From contig NZ_AWSQ01000002.1 in assembly GCF_000498575.2 (NCBI RefSeq), positions 797,021-861,020 on the forward strand: DNA of 64,000 nt. Reading direction: 5' to 3'. The DNA is from Pseudomonas taeanensis MS-3 (GTDB lineage Bacteria > Pseudomonadota > Gammaproteobacteria > Pseudomonadales > Pseudomonadaceae). This document shows, in pieces, positions 47,075 to 58,975 of this stretch (its first letter is position 1; every line of letters starts with the position of its first letter). The notes under the pieces are model-generated. The model was not told the DNA's origin and did no database searches. It saw only the letters and a program-made list of their open reading frames with translations. The position numbers and the translations under genes were made by a program.

Positions 47075-47959
47075 ATGAGCAACTGGTTGGTAGACAAACT
47101 GATCCCTTCGATCATGCGTTCCGAGGTCAAGAAAAGTTCGGTACCGGAAGGGCTCTGGCACAAATGCCCGTCTTGCGATGCGGTGTTGTACAAGCCCGAG
47201 CTGGAAAAGACTCTGGATGTCTGTCTCAAGTGCAATCACCACATGCGCATCGGCGCGCGCGCGCGTCTGGATATCTTCCTCGACGCCGATGGCCGTAAAG
47301 AACTCGGTACCGAGCTGGAGCCTGTCGATCGCCTGAAGTTTCGCGACAGTAAAAAGTACAAGGATCGTCTGGTCGCGGCGCAGAAGCAGACCGGCGAGAA
47401 AGATGCACTGATCGCTATGCAGGGGACTCTGGAAACAATGCCGGTGGTGGCCTGCGCTTTCGAGTTCTCCTTCATGGGTGGCTCGATGGGTGCGATTGTC
47501 GGCGAACGCTTCGTGCGTGCCGCTAATGTGGCGCTGGAGCAGCGTTGTCCGCTGGTGTGTTTCTCTGCATCGGGCGGCGCCCGTATGCAGGAAGCGCTGA
47601 TTTCCTTGATGCAGATGGCCAAAACCTCCGCCGTGCTGGCGCGCCTGCGCGAAGAAGGAATTCCGTTTATCTCGGTGCTGACCGATCCGGTATACGGTGG
47701 CGTTTCTGCCAGCCTGGCGATGTTGGGTGATGTGATCGTCGCAGAGCCGCGTGCACTCATCGGTTTCGCAGGGCCGCGAGTGATCGAGCAGACGGTACGC
47801 GAGAAGCTGCCGGAAGGTTTTCAGCGTAGCGAGTTCCTGCTTGATCATGGCGCCATCGACATGATTATTCCGCGCGCGGAATTGCGTCCTCGGTTGGCTA
47901 AGTTACTCGCGCAGTTTATGCGTCTGCCATCGCCTGCAGCGCTTCCGGTCACTGCATGA
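47075..47959 (+). CDS. accD: AccD, acetyl-CoA carboxylase carboxyltransferase beta subunit
   Basis: A 294-residue subunit with an N-terminal zinc ribbon (Cys31, Cys34, Cys50, Cys53 in KCPSCD and DVCLKCNHH), followed by the crotonase-like carboxyltransferase domain ([20 protein letters not shown] and [12 protein letters not shown]). With AccA it transfers carboxyl from biotin to acetyl-CoA. GGAGAAATAAGAGC precedes the ATG. A 228-bp gap upstream, with no other gene that I can see, probably holds its promoter. Confidence 0.97.
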   Translation: MSNWLVDKLIPSIMRSEVKKSSVPEGLWHKCPSCDAVLYKPELEKTLDVCLKCNHHMRIGARARLDIFLDADGRKELGTELEPVDRLKFRDSKKYKDRLVAAQKQTGEKDALIAMQGTLETMPVVACAFEFSFMGGSMGAIVGERFVRAANVALEQRCPLVCFSASGGARMQEALISLMQMAKTSAVLARLREEGIPFISVLTDPVYGGVSASLAMLGDVIVAEPRALIGFAGPRVIEQTVREKLPEGFQRSEFLLDHGAIDMIIPRAELRPRLAKLLAQFMRLPSPAALPVTA

Positions 47960-49263
47960 GCCAGCGCTCCCTCGCCGATTGGTTGGCTTATCTGGAGCAG
48001 CTGCACCCATCCGCCATCGACATGGGGTTGGAGCGTTCCAGGGCGGTGGCGCAGCGCTTGGGTTTGACCAGGCCGGCGCCACGGGTCATCACCGTTACCG
48101 GTACCAATGGCAAGGGCTCGACCTGCGCCTTTCTCGCCGCCTTATTGCAAGAGCAGGGGCTCAAGGTGGGGGTGTATAGCTCGCCCCATCTGCTGCGTTA
48201 CAACGAGCGAGTGCAGATCAATGGCGGCGAAGCCGACGATGCTGCGCTCTGCGAGGCTTTTGTCGAAGTTGAAGCGGCGCGTGGCGCCATCTCCCTGACG
48301 TATTTCGAAATGGGTACTTTGGCTGCCTTCTGGCTGTTTCAGCGTGCGGCCCTGGATGCCGTGGTGCTCGAAGTGGGGCTAGGCGGACGTCTTGATGCGG
48401 TAAACCTGATCGACGCCGATCTTGCCTTGGTCACCAGTATCGGTCTCGACCATGCCGACTGGTTGGGTGACACCCGTGAGTCGGTTGCTTTCGAAAAGGC
48501 TGGGATCTTTCGCGCCGGAAAGCCTGCCTTGTGCGGAGATACTGACCCGCCACAGCCCTTGCTGGAGCAAGTTGTCCAACTAAATGCGCCGTTGTTTCTG
48601 CGAGGGCGTGATTACGATTTGGCGCTCGAGGCGCAGCATTGGAGTTGGCGAGGTTTGGACGCCAAGGGTGAGGTTCTGCGCCTGGATCGGCTTCCGCTGC
48701 TCGATTTACCCATGGAAAACGCTGCTTTGGCGTTGCAGGCCTATGCCTTGCTTGAGCTGCCTTGGCATGCTGAGCAGATTGCCAGTGCTCTATTGAGTAC
48801 GCGGGTAGCTGGTCGCCTGGATCGCCGGACGTTGAATTGGCAGGGTAAGCCACTCACCTTATTACTTGATGTTGGGCATAATCCGCATGCCGCCGCATAC
48901 TTGGCGCAGCGTCTGGCTGCCAGGCCGCTGGCGGGCAAGCGTTTGGCGGTGTTCGGTCTGCTGGCTGACAAGGACTTGGCTGGGGTGGTAACGCCCTTGT
49001 TGAGCGAAGTGGCGGAATGGGCTGTGGCGCCGTTACCGACCAGTCGTACGCGGCCAGCCGCCGAGTTGCAGGCGCATTTGTATAATCTCGGTGCGCATGT
49101 CACGGCCTATGTTGACGTGAAGTCGGCGCTGCTGGCGCAGTGTGCGCGGGCGGCGGCAGGGGATGAAATTCTGCTGTTCGGATCTTTTTATTGCGTGGCC
49201 GAGGCCCTGGACTGGCTGGCTGGCCATGCCAAGGGGGAAGTGCGGGATGGCTTTGCTGGATAA
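47956..49263 (+). CDS. folC: FolC, dihydrofolate synthase/folylpolyglutamate synthase
   Basis: A 435-residue Mur-ligase-family enzyme. The P-loop is [13 protein letters not shown] (about 50-62); [12 protein letters not shown] and [15 protein letters not shown] and the C-terminal [10 protein letters not shown] follow. It adds glutamate to dihydropteroate and to folates. The start overlaps the accD stop by four bases; its end overlaps the start of the SPOR-domain gene. Confidence 0.96.
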   Translation: MSQRSLADWLAYLEQLHPSAIDMGLERSRAVAQRLGLTRPAPRVITVTGTNGKGSTCAFLAALLQEQGLKVGVYSSPHLLRYNERVQINGGEADDAALCEAFVEVEAARGAISLTYFEMGTLAAFWLFQRAALDAVVLEVGLGGRLDAVNLIDADLALVTSIGLDHADWLGDTRESVAFEKAGIFRAGKPALCGDTDPPQPLLEQVVQLNAPLFLRGRDYDLALEAQHWSWRGLDAKGEVLRLDRLPLLDLPMENAALALQAYALLELPWHAEQIASALLSTRVAGRLDRRTLNWQGKPLTLLLDVGHNPHAAAYLAQRLAARPLAGKRLAVFGLLADKDLAGVVTPLLSEVAEWAVAPLPTSRTRPAAELQAHLYNLGAHVTAYVDVKSALLAQCARAAAGDEILLFGSFYCVAEALDWLAGHAKGEVRDGFAG

Positions 49264-49849
49264 AGGATTGATGCAGCGTATGGTCGGTGCCTTGGTATTG
49301 CTGGCGCTGGCAGTGATTTTTCTGCCCATGCTGTTGTCGCGTGAAGACGAGCTGCGCCGGGTGGTAGTGGATGCGCCTGGCATGCCACAGGCGCCGGTTA
49401 TGCCGCAGATTGAAATGCAGCCGGTCAGCGTGCCGGAGCCGCAGCTCCTGCCTGAAGAGCCCGTGCCGGATGAGTTCGATAGCGAAGCGGTGAGCAGCTT
49501 GAGCGAGCCCGAGCAGCTCGCTGCGCTGCCGGCTGAGCCGGTTGCTGCAGCGCCTGCGCAGGTCGAGGCTGCAGTGAAGCCGCCGGCAAGTCGTCTGGAT
49601 GCCAACAGCTTGCCGGTCAGTTGGTCGGTGCAGTTGGCTAGCCTGTCCAGCCGAAGCGGGGCGGAAACCCTGCAGAAGACCCTGCGTAGCCAAGGCTACA
49701 ATGCCTATATTCGCAGTGTGGACGGGATGAATCGGGTGTTTGTCGGTCCGCTGATCGAACGTGCGGAAGCTGATCGACTGCGTGACCAGCTGAACCGCCA
49801 GCAAAAGCTCAATGGCTTCGTAGTGCGTTTTCGTCCGGAGCGCAGCTAA
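49247..49849 (+). CDS. dedD: SPOR-domain cell division protein (DedD-like)
   Basis: A 200-residue inner-membrane protein: one membrane span (about 8-27), a Pro/Glu/Ala-rich periplasmic linker and a C-terminal SPOR domain (about 120-198, SWSVQLASLSSRSGAETLQKT to GFVVRFRPE). SPOR domains bind denuded glycan strands at the septum. The position between folC and cvpA is as in E. coli dedD. The ATG at 49247 lies inside folC (17-bp overlap); the frame opens further upstream but only inside folC. Confidence 0.93.
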   Translation: MALLDKGLMQRMVGALVLLALAVIFLPMLLSREDELRRVVVDAPGMPQAPVMPQIEMQPVSVPEPQLLPEEPVPDEFDSEAVSSLSEPEQLAALPAEPVAAAPAQVEAAVKPPASRLDANSLPVSWSVQLASLSSRSGAETLQKTLRSQGYNAYIRSVDGMNRVFVGPLIERAEADRLRDQLNRQQKLNGFVVRFRPERS

Positions 49850-49916
49850 TCCTTCGCTTACCCCACGGCGTGGGCTCTGTTAAAATGCAGCGCCTTTTCC
49901 GTCGGTAACCATCATC

Positions 49917-50444
49917 GTGGGATTTTCCTGGGTCGACTGGGCGATTATCGCCATCATCGCCATTTCGAGTCTGATCAGTTTGAGTCGTGGTTTCGTCAAG
50001 GAAGCCTTGTCGTTACTCACCTGGATCATTGCCGGGGTCGTCGCCTGGATGTTTGGCGGTGCACTGTCGCAGCACCTTGGCGAATTTATCGAGACCCCTT
50101 CGGCGCGCGTGATCACCGCTTGCGCCATTCTGTTTATCGTCACTTTATTAGTCGGTGCACTGGTCAATTATCTGATCGGTGAGTTGATACGCGTCACCGG
50201 TTTATCCGGCACCGATCGTTTTCTGGGCATGGTTTTCGGTGCCGCCCGTGGCGGTTTGTTGGTCGTGGTACTGATCGGGCTGCTTAGCCTGGCGCCTGTA
50301 CAGCAAGATCCGTGGTGGCAACAGTCGACGCTATTGCCGCATTTTTTATTGGTCGCGGACTGGTCGAAAAATCTCATCTTGGGGATGTCCAGTCAGTGGC
50401 TGGCCAGCGGCATCAGTGCACCCGTTGAGCTGCCATTCAAATAA
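49917..50444 (+). CDS. cvpA: CvpA-family membrane protein
   Basis: A 175-residue protein with four membrane helices and the family patterns FSWVDWAIIAIIAISSLISL and FLGMVFGAARGGL. CvpA was named for colicin V production and is now linked to envelope homeostasis; its biochemical role is unclear. The start is GTG at 49917. It lies just upstream of purF, as in many gammaproteobacteria. Confidence 0.93.
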   Translation: MGFSWVDWAIIAIIAISSLISLSRGFVKEALSLLTWIIAGVVAWMFGGALSQHLGEFIETPSARVITACAILFIVTLLVGALVNYLIGELIRVTGLSGTDRFLGMVFGAARGGLLVVVLIGLLSLAPVQQDPWWQQSTLLPHFLLVADWSKNLILGMSSQWLASGISAPVELPFK

Positions 50445-50516
50445 GCGCTGTTGCAGCCTAAACTGCTGCAAGAGCGTTCAGTATTAGCCTGTTCCATTCA
50501 GTAGGGGTTGCGTCAC

Positions 50517-52022
<1,506 letters not shown>

Positions 52023-52077
52023 GCGTTAAGCGGCGTCCCGAGTGGCGCCGTTAAAGCTGTCATCCGAGGTAAGGGAT

Positions 52078-53289
52078 ATGACGCAAGAGTGGGATGCTGG
52101 GCGCCTGGACAGCGACCTGCAAGGGGTCGGCTTCGATACCTTGGCGGTGCGTGCTGGACAGCGTCGTACGCCGGAAGGTGAGCACAGCGAGGCGATATTT
52201 CCGACGTCGAGCTACGTATTCCGCACGGCCGCCGATGCCGCCGCGCGTTTTGCTGGTGAGGTTCCAGGTAATGTTTATTCGCGTTACACCAACCCGACGG
52301 TGCGCACCTTCGAGGAGCGTATCGCTGCGCTGGAAGGCGCCGAGCAGGCGGTGGCTACGGCCTCCGGCATGTCGGCGATCCTGTCTATCGTCATGAGCCT
52401 GTGCAGCGCCGGTGATCATGTGCTGGTCTCGCGCAGCGTGTTCGGCTCTACCATTAGCCTGTTTGAGAAATACCTTAAGCGCTTCGGTGTGCAGGTGGAC
52501 TATGTCGCGCTGGCGGATCTGCAGGCCTGGGAAGCTGCCTGTCTGCCCAACACCAAGCTGCTGTTCGTCGAGTCGCCGTCCAATCCGTTGGCCGAGTTGG
52601 TCGATATTGCTGCCTTGGCCGAGATAGCGCATAGCAAAGGTGCGCTGTTGGCTGTTGATAACTGTTTCTGTACCCCGGCGCTGCAGCAGCCGATCAAGCT
52701 CGGTGCGGATATCATCATGCACTCGGCGACCAAGTACATCGATGGTCAAGGTCGTGGCATGGGCGGGGTGGTTGCCGGCAAGGCGGCGTTGATGAAGGAG
52801 GTTGTTGGCTTCCTGCGCACTGCAGGCCCGACCCTCAGCCCGTTTAATGCGTGGATTTTCCTCAAAGGTCTGGAAACTCTGCGCGTCCGGATGCAGGCGC
52901 ATTGCGCCAGTGCGCAGCAACTGGCCGAATGGTTGGAGCAGCAGCCGGGCATCGAGCATGTCTACTACGCGGGTTTACCAAGCCATCCGCAGCACGACTT
53001 GGCCAAGCGTCAGCAGAGTGCATTCGGTGCCGTGGTCAGTTTTGAGGTCAAGGGTGGCAAGGAGGCTGCGTGGCGTTTTATCGACGCAACTCGGATGATT
53101 TCCATCACCACCAATCTGGGCGATACCAAAACCACCATCGCCCACCCGGCAACCACCTCCCATGGTCGTCTTTCGCCGCAGGAGCGTGCCAGTGCCGGCA
53201 TCAGCGACAGCTTGATTCGCGTGGCTGTGGGGCTGGAAGACTTGGTCGATCTGAAGGCGGATCTGGCGCGTGGTCTCGCCGTGCTTTGA
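52078..53289 (+). CDS. metZ: MetZ, O-succinylhomoserine sulfhydrylase
   Basis: A 403-residue PLP enzyme of the Cys/Met metabolism family. The PLP lysine is Lys219 in MHSATKYIDGQGRG. SRYTNPT and TASGMSAI are the cofactor-binding segments. It makes homocysteine directly from O-succinylhomoserine and sulfide, the usual Pseudomonas route. AAGGGATATG fixes the ATG at 52078. It follows purF by 55 bp and is closed by a good terminator. Confidence 0.95.
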   Translation: MTQEWDAGRLDSDLQGVGFDTLAVRAGQRRTPEGEHSEAIFPTSSYVFRTAADAAARFAGEVPGNVYSRYTNPTVRTFEERIAALEGAEQAVATASGMSAILSIVMSLCSAGDHVLVSRSVFGSTISLFEKYLKRFGVQVDYVALADLQAWEAACLPNTKLLFVESPSNPLAELVDIAALAEIAHSKGALLAVDNCFCTPALQQPIKLGADIIMHSATKYIDGQGRGMGGVVAGKAALMKEVVGFLRTAGPTLSPFNAWIFLKGLETLRVRMQAHCASAQQLAEWLEQQPGIEHVYYAGLPSHPQHDLAKRQQSAFGAVVSFEVKGGKEAAWRFIDATRMISITTNLGDTKTTIAHPATTSHGRLSPQERASAGISDSLIRVAVGLEDLVDLKADLARGLAVL

Positions 53290-53367
53290 TCGGTTTGACG
53301 TTGTCCTGGGATCAGCGCGAGTGCCGCTTCAGCCACAGTAGCCGGCGACTGCGTTGCAGTAAATGAG

Positions 53368-53397
53368 AAGGCCTCGGTGAGAACCGAGGCCTTTTTG
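53368..53397. terminator. Terminator between metZ and xcpQ
   Basis: AAGGCCTCGGT pairs perfectly with ACCGAGGCCTT around a GAGA loop, followed by TTTTT. The A/T-rich ends let it act for the convergent xcpPQ transcript too. Confidence 0.9.
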
Positions 53398-53410
53398 CTT
53401 TGCGCGGACG

Positions 53411-55363
53411 CTATTTACGTAAGTCGATGGCGTCTGACGGCGAATTTAGGTCGAACAGCTGCGCTGGATCGCGCGGCAGGATACCTGGACGGTAGTCGTC
53501 GCGCAGGTTGCCAAGTATCCGGATGTCACCGTATTTCTTCCCGGAGAGGGCAGCCAGTCCCGTCGCATTGCGAATCACCGTGGGGCGCAGAAAGACCATC
53601 AGGTTACGTTTGATGTGGGTGTCCTTGGATGAGCGAAACAGTCGGCCGAGAATGGGTATGTCGCCGAGCAAGGGTATTTTCGAGTCGGAGTGAGTCACGT
53701 CATCCTGAATCAGGCCGCCGAGCACGATGACTTGGCCGTCTTCGGCGAGGATGGTGCTCTTGATCGAGCGCTTGTTGGTGATTAGGTCGACCGCATTGAC
53801 TCCTTGGCTGGTGGGAGCGATTGAGGATATCTCTTGCTCGATCTCCAGGCGCAGGCTGGCGCCTTCGTTGATGTGTGGCGTGACCTTCAGGGTTACCCCT
53901 ATATCTTGCCGCTCGATGGTGGTGAAGGGATTGTCTGCACCGGATGCGCTGGTGGTGAAGGAGCCAGTCTGGAACGGTACGTTCTGTCCGACCAGGATCT
54001 CCGCTTTCTGATTATCCAGGGTCAGCAGGCTGGGGGTGGACAGCAGGTTGCTCTTGGTGTTTGCCGATAGTGCAGTGACCAGCAGGCCAAAGTTACGGGT
54101 GCCGAGACCGACGATAGCGCCATCCGGGAGGTTGTTGAGGATCGGGTTGTCGACATTATTGCGCTGATCCTGGATAGCCTGCAGCACTGTGCCAACAGCC
54201 AGGCCAGTATTGCTGAAACTGGTTCCGCCGAGGCCGCCTGTGCCGCCGCGGGCATCCAGCGCCCACTGCACACCGAGGGCGTCGCTGATGTCGCCCGAGA
54301 CCTCGACGATGGCAGCCTCTACCAGCACCTGTGCGCGTGGCACATCGAGCTGGCGCACGATGTCCTCAAGGGTCGCAACCATGTCGGGTTCGGCCAGCAG
54401 CACCAGCGCGTTTAGGCTCTCGTCGGCGCGGATCAGGATGTTCTGCGGTTTGCCGGGCGTCTCGCTGCCGTCCTGGGCTTTCAGGCCTTCGGAGATTTCA
54501 CCGAGGGTTTCCGCCAGGGCTTTGGCATCGTTATGCCGCAAGCGAATCACGCGGGTATTGGCCGAGCGACTGGTCGGGGTGTCCAGCGATTTGGCCAGTG
54601 CCATCAATTTGCTTCGCGCTGCCGGCGGGCCGAGGAGTATCAGGCGATTGGTCCGTGCATCGGCTATCACTTGGGTGTTGGAGGTGCCTTTGGCCTGGCC
54701 GCGAACCAGGGTGTTATTGAGCACTTCTGCAATATCCATGACCCAGGCGTATTGCAGGTCGAGAACGCTGTAGTCACGGTCACCTTTCTGATCGAGCTGA
54801 CGCAGCAAGTCTTCGATACGAGCGATATTGGCGCTGCGGTCGCTGATGATGATGGCATTGGCTGAGGTCACTGCAGCTAAATGGCCGTACTGCGGTACCA
54901 GTGGACGAATAAGCGGAATGAGTTCAGTCGCCGAGCCGTGCTGTACTTGAATCAGGCGAGTTTCCAGGCGGTCTGGCGCGGCGCGACCCGTTCCTGCGTC
55001 GGATTTGGCTTCGGCATTCGGCACGATACGAGCCTGTTCGCCCTGAGTGATAACACTGAAGCCATGGGTGGCCATCACCGAGAGAAACAGTTGGTAGACC
55101 TCACTCAGGTTCAATTGGGTGTTCGACACCACGCTGACTTGGCCTTTGACTCGCGGGTCGACGATGAAGGTTTCCCCGGTAATCTGCGCGACCTGGTCGA
55201 TAAACTCTCGAATGTCGGCGCCTTTCAGGTTGATGGTCCAGCTTTCTTCTTGCTGGTTGGCGGTAGGAGCGGCTGTGCTGACGGCGGCGCTGAGTGGCAG
55301 CGCAGTGACGGCAAAGCCGGCGGCCAGCAGGGCGAGGGTGAATCGCGAGAAGGTCTGGGGCAT
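53411..55363 (-). CDS. xcpQ: XcpQ/GspD, type II secretion secretin
   Basis: A 650-residue outer-membrane secretin. A signal peptide (about 1-27) is followed by N0-N3 domains (NLKGADIREFIDQVAQITGE, then KNH-like repeats such as VIRLRHNDAKALAETLGEI), the secretin core with VPFQTGSFTTSA, and a C-terminal S-domain. It forms the gated channel through which folded exoproteins leave the cell. It is the second gene of xcpPQ, 4 bp after xcpP. Confidence 0.96.
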   Translation of the reverse strand: MPQTFSRFTLALLAAGFAVTALPLSAAVSTAAPTANQQEESWTINLKGADIREFIDQVAQITGETFIVDPRVKGQVSVVSNTQLNLSEVYQLFLSVMATHGFSVITQGEQARIVPNAEAKSDAGTGRAAPDRLETRLIQVQHGSATELIPLIRPLVPQYGHLAAVTSANAIIISDRSANIARIEDLLRQLDQKGDRDYSVLDLQYAWVMDIAEVLNNTLVRGQAKGTSNTQVIADARTNRLILLGPPAARSKLMALAKSLDTPTSRSANTRVIRLRHNDAKALAETLGEISEGLKAQDGSETPGKPQNILIRADESLNALVLLAEPDMVATLEDIVRQLDVPRAQVLVEAAIVEVSGDISDALGVQWALDARGGTGGLGGTSFSNTGLAVGTVLQAIQDQRNNVDNPILNNLPDGAIVGLGTRNFGLLVTALSANTKSNLLSTPSLLTLDNQKAEILVGQNVPFQTGSFTTSASGADNPFTTIERQDIGVTLKVTPHINEGASLRLEIEQEISSIAPTSQGVNAVDLITNKRSIKSTILAEDGQVIVLGGLIQDDVTHSDSKIPLLGDIPILGRLFRSSKDTHIKRNLMVFLRPTVIRNATGLAALSGKKYGDIRILGNLRDDYRPGILPRDPAQLFDLNSPSDAIDLRK

Positions 55364-55367
55364 CGGT

Positions 55368-56012
55368 TCAGTCGCTTTCCGTGGGCTGTTCGGTGGGTTC
55401 GGTATCCGGCGGCAAGGTGCCGGCCGCTTCCATCTGTTGGCGCAGAGCGTCCATGCGTTCGCGCAGCTGAGTAAGGTTGTCGACTTCCAGGTCGTCGAGT
55501 TGATTCAGCGTGTCCGGGGTTCTTGTGCTGGACGAATAGCTCGCGCTGTCATCGGCCGATTGGCTGTGTGGGAAGGCCAGGGTCTCCAGGCGACCTTTAC
55601 GCATCAGTTCTACGCGATCGGCGTAGACCGCATGCAGACGTACACCGCTGGCCACTTCGCTGTCTATAGCGTGTAGTTGTGCTGGACTGCTTTCCAGGCG
55701 AATGATTGCAGTGGATCGTTTGGGGTCGGGGTGGACGAAACTGCCAAGCAAGGTCAGGCGCAGGTTGGTGGCCGGTGGCGGCGCCTTGCTGTCTGTACCG
55801 CTAGCACCGAACAGTTGGTCCAGGCGTTGGTCGGGCGTGGGTGCTGGTGTATTGCTCGTGTTCAGTGAGTCGACTGCGCCTGGTGTGCGCATTAAACGCA
55901 GCCAATCAACCGTTTGCCAGGCCAGGCTGACACTCATGGCCAGAGTCACGGCGACGCCCACCAGTGTGGTCGCGTGCTGTTGCACCCAGTGTCGAGTTGC
56001 CGAAAAAGGCAA
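55368..56012 (-). CDS. xcpP: XcpP/GspC, type II secretion inner-membrane clamp
   Basis: A 214-residue bitopic protein: a short cytoplasmic tail, one membrane span (about 14-35), a Pro-rich linker, the homology region (LRLTLLGSFVHPDPKRSTAI) that binds the secretin N0 domain, and a C-terminal coiled-coil-like stretch (LDDLEVDNLTQLRERMDALR) instead of a PDZ domain. This is the Pseudomonas XcpP form. It links the inner-membrane platform to XcpQ. Confidence 0.93.
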   Translation of the reverse strand: MPFSATRHWVQQHATTLVGVAVTLAMSVSLAWQTVDWLRLMRTPGAVDSLNTSNTPAPTPDQRLDQLFGASGTDSKAPPPATNLRLTLLGSFVHPDPKRSTAIIRLESSPAQLHAIDSEVASGVRLHAVYADRVELMRKGRLETLAFPHSQSADDSASYSSSTRTPDTLNQLDDLEVDNLTQLRERMDALRQQMEAAGTLPPDTEPTEQPTESD

Positions 56013-56257
56013 GGTGTCACTCCGAAAGTTTTTTGTTATGTGGTGTGAGTCGCGCCCCGATCATAGACAGTTAGCTGGCGTTTGGCAGCCCCCTATCAAG
56101 GTGGTGTGTCGCGTTCTGTGATGTGCTAAAGATAGTCCAGTGCACTGGCTCTAGTATTGTGGCATGTCGATAATTAGTAACGGACGGAGCTATCGGCTTG
56201 GATCGGCCTGAGCTGCTCTGATACCCGTGTTACGTTACCGTTTTAAGGCGACCCAGG
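56013..56257. promoter_or_regulatory. Divergent xcpPQ / xcpR-Z promoter region
   Basis: This 245-bp space separates the two xcp operons. It contains a perfect 12-bp palindrome CCAGTGCACTGG at 56137-56148, a candidate regulator site. In P. aeruginosa this region is controlled by quorum sensing through LuxR-type boxes; the palindrome here has some of that dyad form but no certain match. I could not fix a -35/-10 pair. Confidence 0.55.
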
Positions 56258-57745
56258 ATGAACGCTTTGCTTACTGAAACTGTACTGCGTCGTTTACCGT
56301 TCAGTTTCGCTAAACGGCACGGAGTGGTCGTATTGACCGAGGTCGACCCACCTTGCCTGGCTCATCGGCCGGAAGTTGATTTGGTGGCCTTGGCTGAGGC
56401 TCAGCGCTTCGTTGGCGGCCGGATGCCGCTGCGGAAGCTTTCCGCAGAGGCCTTTGAGCAGGCTCTGGGTAAGGCCTATCAACATGATTCGGCGTCGATG
56501 CAGCTCGCCGAAGACCTTGGCGGCAGCCTCGATCTGGCAGCCCTGGCCGATCAGGTTCCGGAAACCGAAGACCTGCTCGAGCAGGAAGACGACGCGCCAA
56601 TCATTCGTTTGATCAACGCCATTCTCGGCGAGGCGATCAAGGAAAACGCCTCCGATATCCACCTGGAAACCTTCGAGAAACGCCTGGTTGTGCGCTTTCG
56701 CGTTGACGGTATCCTGCGTGAGGTGCTCGAGCCCAAGCGTGAGCTGGCGGCGCTCTTGGTGTCGCGAATCAAGGTGATGGCGCGGCTGGATATTGCCGAA
56801 AAGCGCGTGCCGCAGGATGGGCGGATTTCCCTGCGGGTCGGCGGGCGCGAGGTCGATGTGCGGGTCTCCACTCTGCCTTCGGCCAATGGTGAGCGGGTGG
56901 TGCTGCGTTTGCTCGATAAGCAGGCCGGGCGCCTGTCGTTGCAGCACCTGGGGATGTGCGCGCGAGATCGCCAGCTGATGGAGGATGCCGTGCGCAAGCC
57001 CCACGGCATCCTGCTGGTCACCGGTCCAACGGGGTCGGGTAAGACCACCACGTTGTACGCCAGCCTGGTCAGTCTGAATGACCGTACGCGCAATATCCTC
57101 ACGGTGGAGGACCCGATCGAATACCACCTCGAGGGCATCGGTCAGACCCAAGTCAACACCAAGGTCGATATGACCTTCGCGCGCGGCCTGCGGGCAATCC
57201 TGCGACAGGACCCGGACGTGGTGATGGTCGGTGAGATTCGCGACAAGGAAACTGCCGAGGTCGCGGTGCAGGCTTCACTGACTGGCCACCTGGTGTTGTC
57301 GACGCTACACACTAACAGTGCAGTCGGCGCCATCACCCGACTGGTGGATATGGGGGTTGAACCCTTCCTGCTGTCGTCGTCGTTGCTCGGTGTACTGGCT
57401 CAGCGCCTGGTACGGGTGCTCTGTCCGCACTGTCGGGAAGCCTACCAGGCCGATGCTGCCGAGTGCGCACTGCTCGGCGTGGCGGCCGAGTCGGCGCCGA
57501 CCCTGTATCACGCCCGCGGTTGCAGCGATTGTCACCAACAGGGCTACCGGGGTCGTACCGGCATTTACGAGCTGGTGGTGTTCGACGATCACCTGCGCAC
57601 GCTGATCCACAACGCCGCTTCTGAGCAGGACATGACCCGTCACGCACGCACGCTCGGCCCGAGTATTCGAGAGGATGGACGGCGCAAGGTGTTGGAAGGG
57701 GTGACCACCCTGGAAGAAGTGCTCCGCGTGACCCGAGAAGAGTGA
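56258..57745 (+). CDS. xcpR: XcpR/GspE, type II secretion ATPase
   Basis: A 495-residue cytoplasmic ATPase. The Walker A is [10 protein letters not shown] (about 257-266), the Asp box [10 protein letters not shown], the Walker [14 protein letters not shown] and the His box [11 protein letters not shown] follow. A tetracysteine zinc site is present (LCPHCREAY and GCSDCHQQG, about 388-425). It powers pseudopilus assembly through XcpY and XcpS. It is the first gene of the xcpRSTUVWXYZ operon. Confidence 0.97.
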   Translation: MNALLTETVLRRLPFSFAKRHGVVVLTEVDPPCLAHRPEVDLVALAEAQRFVGGRMPLRKLSAEAFEQALGKAYQHDSASMQLAEDLGGSLDLAALADQVPETEDLLEQEDDAPIIRLINAILGEAIKENASDIHLETFEKRLVVRFRVDGILREVLEPKRELAALLVSRIKVMARLDIAEKRVPQDGRISLRVGGREVDVRVSTLPSANGERVVLRLLDKQAGRLSLQHLGMCARDRQLMEDAVRKPHGILLVTGPTGSGKTTTLYASLVSLNDRTRNILTVEDPIEYHLEGIGQTQVNTKVDMTFARGLRAILRQDPDVVMVGEIRDKETAEVAVQASLTGHLVLSTLHTNSAVGAITRLVDMGVEPFLLSSSLLGVLAQRLVRVLCPHCREAYQADAAECALLGVAAESAPTLYHARGCSDCHQQGYRGRTGIYELVVFDDHLRTLIHNAASEQDMTRHARTLGPSIREDGRRKVLEGVTTLEEVLRVTREE

Positions 57746-57753
57746 ACTAGAGC

Positions 57754-58971
57754 ATGGCGGCTTTCGAATACCTCGCCCTCGATCGCAAAGGTCGCCAACA
57801 GAAAGGTGTACTTGAGGCCGATAGCGCGCGCCAGGTACGCCAACTGCTGCGCGAGCAGCAACTGGCGCCGTTGGACGTCAAGGCCACGCGCACTCGGGAG
57901 CTGGCTGATACCGGTGGGCATTTCAGTTTTGCCCGGGGGATTTCGGCGCGTGATCTGGCCTTGCTGACCCGTCAGCTGGCAACCTTGGTGCAAGCCGCGT
58001 TGCCGATCGAAGAAGCTTTACGCGCCGCAGCCGCTCAGGCCAGCACGCCGCGGATCCAGGGCATGCTGTTGGCGGTGCGCGCTCGAGTGCTGGAAGGCCA
58101 GAGCCTGGCCAGCAGCCTGAAGGAATTTCCCGCGGCCTTTCCCGATCTGTACCGAGCCACAGTTGCAGCGGGTGAGCACGCCGGGCACTTGGGCCCGGTC
58201 CTGGAACAGTTGGCCGACTACACCGAGCAGCGTCAGCAATCGCGGCAGAAGATTCAACTGGCCTTACTCTATCCGCTGATCCTGATGTGCGCCTCGTTGC
58301 TGATCGTCGGCTTTCTGCTCGGTTACGTGGTTCCGGATGTAGTGCGGGTGTTCGTCGATTCCGGGCAAGCCTTGCCCGCCTTGACCCGGGGTCTGATCGC
58401 TCTGAGCGACTGGGTCAAGGGTTGGGGGTGGTTGGCGCTGATTGTGCTGATGCTCGGGTTCATTGGTTTGCGCTGGGCGCTGCGTGAAGAGTCGCTCAAA
58501 GTGCGTTGGCATGGCTTCTTGCTGCAGTTGCCGATGGTGGGGCGTTTGATTCGCGCCACAGATTGCGCACGCTTTGCCTCGACCCTGGCCATTCTCACGC
58601 AGAGCGGGGTGCCGCTGGTGGAGGCGTTGGGTATCGGCGCCGAAGTGATCGCCAACCGGGTCATTCGTGCCGAGGTGGTGGTGGCTGCGCAGAAAGTCCG
58701 TGAGGGCGGCAGCCTGACTCGCGCGTTGGAGGCCAGTGGGCAGTTTCCTCCGATGATGCTGCACATGATCGCCAGTGGTGAGCGCTCTGGCGAGTTGGAT
58801 CAGATGCTTGCGCGTACGGCGCGCAATCAGGAAAGCGACCTGAGTGCTCAGGTCGCGTTGTTGGTCGGCTTGTTCGAGCCATTCATGTTGGTCTTTATGG
58901 GTGCAGTGGTGCTGGTCATAGTGCTGGCCATCCTGCTGCCGATTCTGTCTCTCAATCAATTGGTGGGGTAA
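57754..58971 (+). CDS. xcpS: XcpS/GspF, type II secretion platform protein
   Basis: A 405-residue inner-membrane protein with two homologous cytoplasmic helical bundles (about 65-185 and 270-370) and three membrane spans (near 170, 225 and 380). Family patterns are LTRQLATLVQAALPIEEALR and FASTLAILTQSGVPLVEAL. It starts 8 bp after xcpR. Confidence 0.96.
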   Translation: MAAFEYLALDRKGRQQKGVLEADSARQVRQLLREQQLAPLDVKATRTRELADTGGHFSFARGISARDLALLTRQLATLVQAALPIEEALRAAAAQASTPRIQGMLLAVRARVLEGQSLASSLKEFPAAFPDLYRATVAAGEHAGHLGPVLEQLADYTEQRQQSRQKIQLALLYPLILMCASLLIVGFLLGYVVPDVVRVFVDSGQALPALTRGLIALSDWVKGWGWLALIVLMLGFIGLRWALREESLKVRWHGFLLQLPMVGRLIRATDCARFASTLAILTQSGVPLVEALGIGAEVIANRVIRAEVVVAAQKVREGGSLTRALEASGQFPPMMLHMIASGERSGELDQMLARTARNQESDLSAQVALLVGLFEPFMLVFMGAVVLVIVLAILLPILSLNQLVG

Positions 58972-58975
58972 GTAG

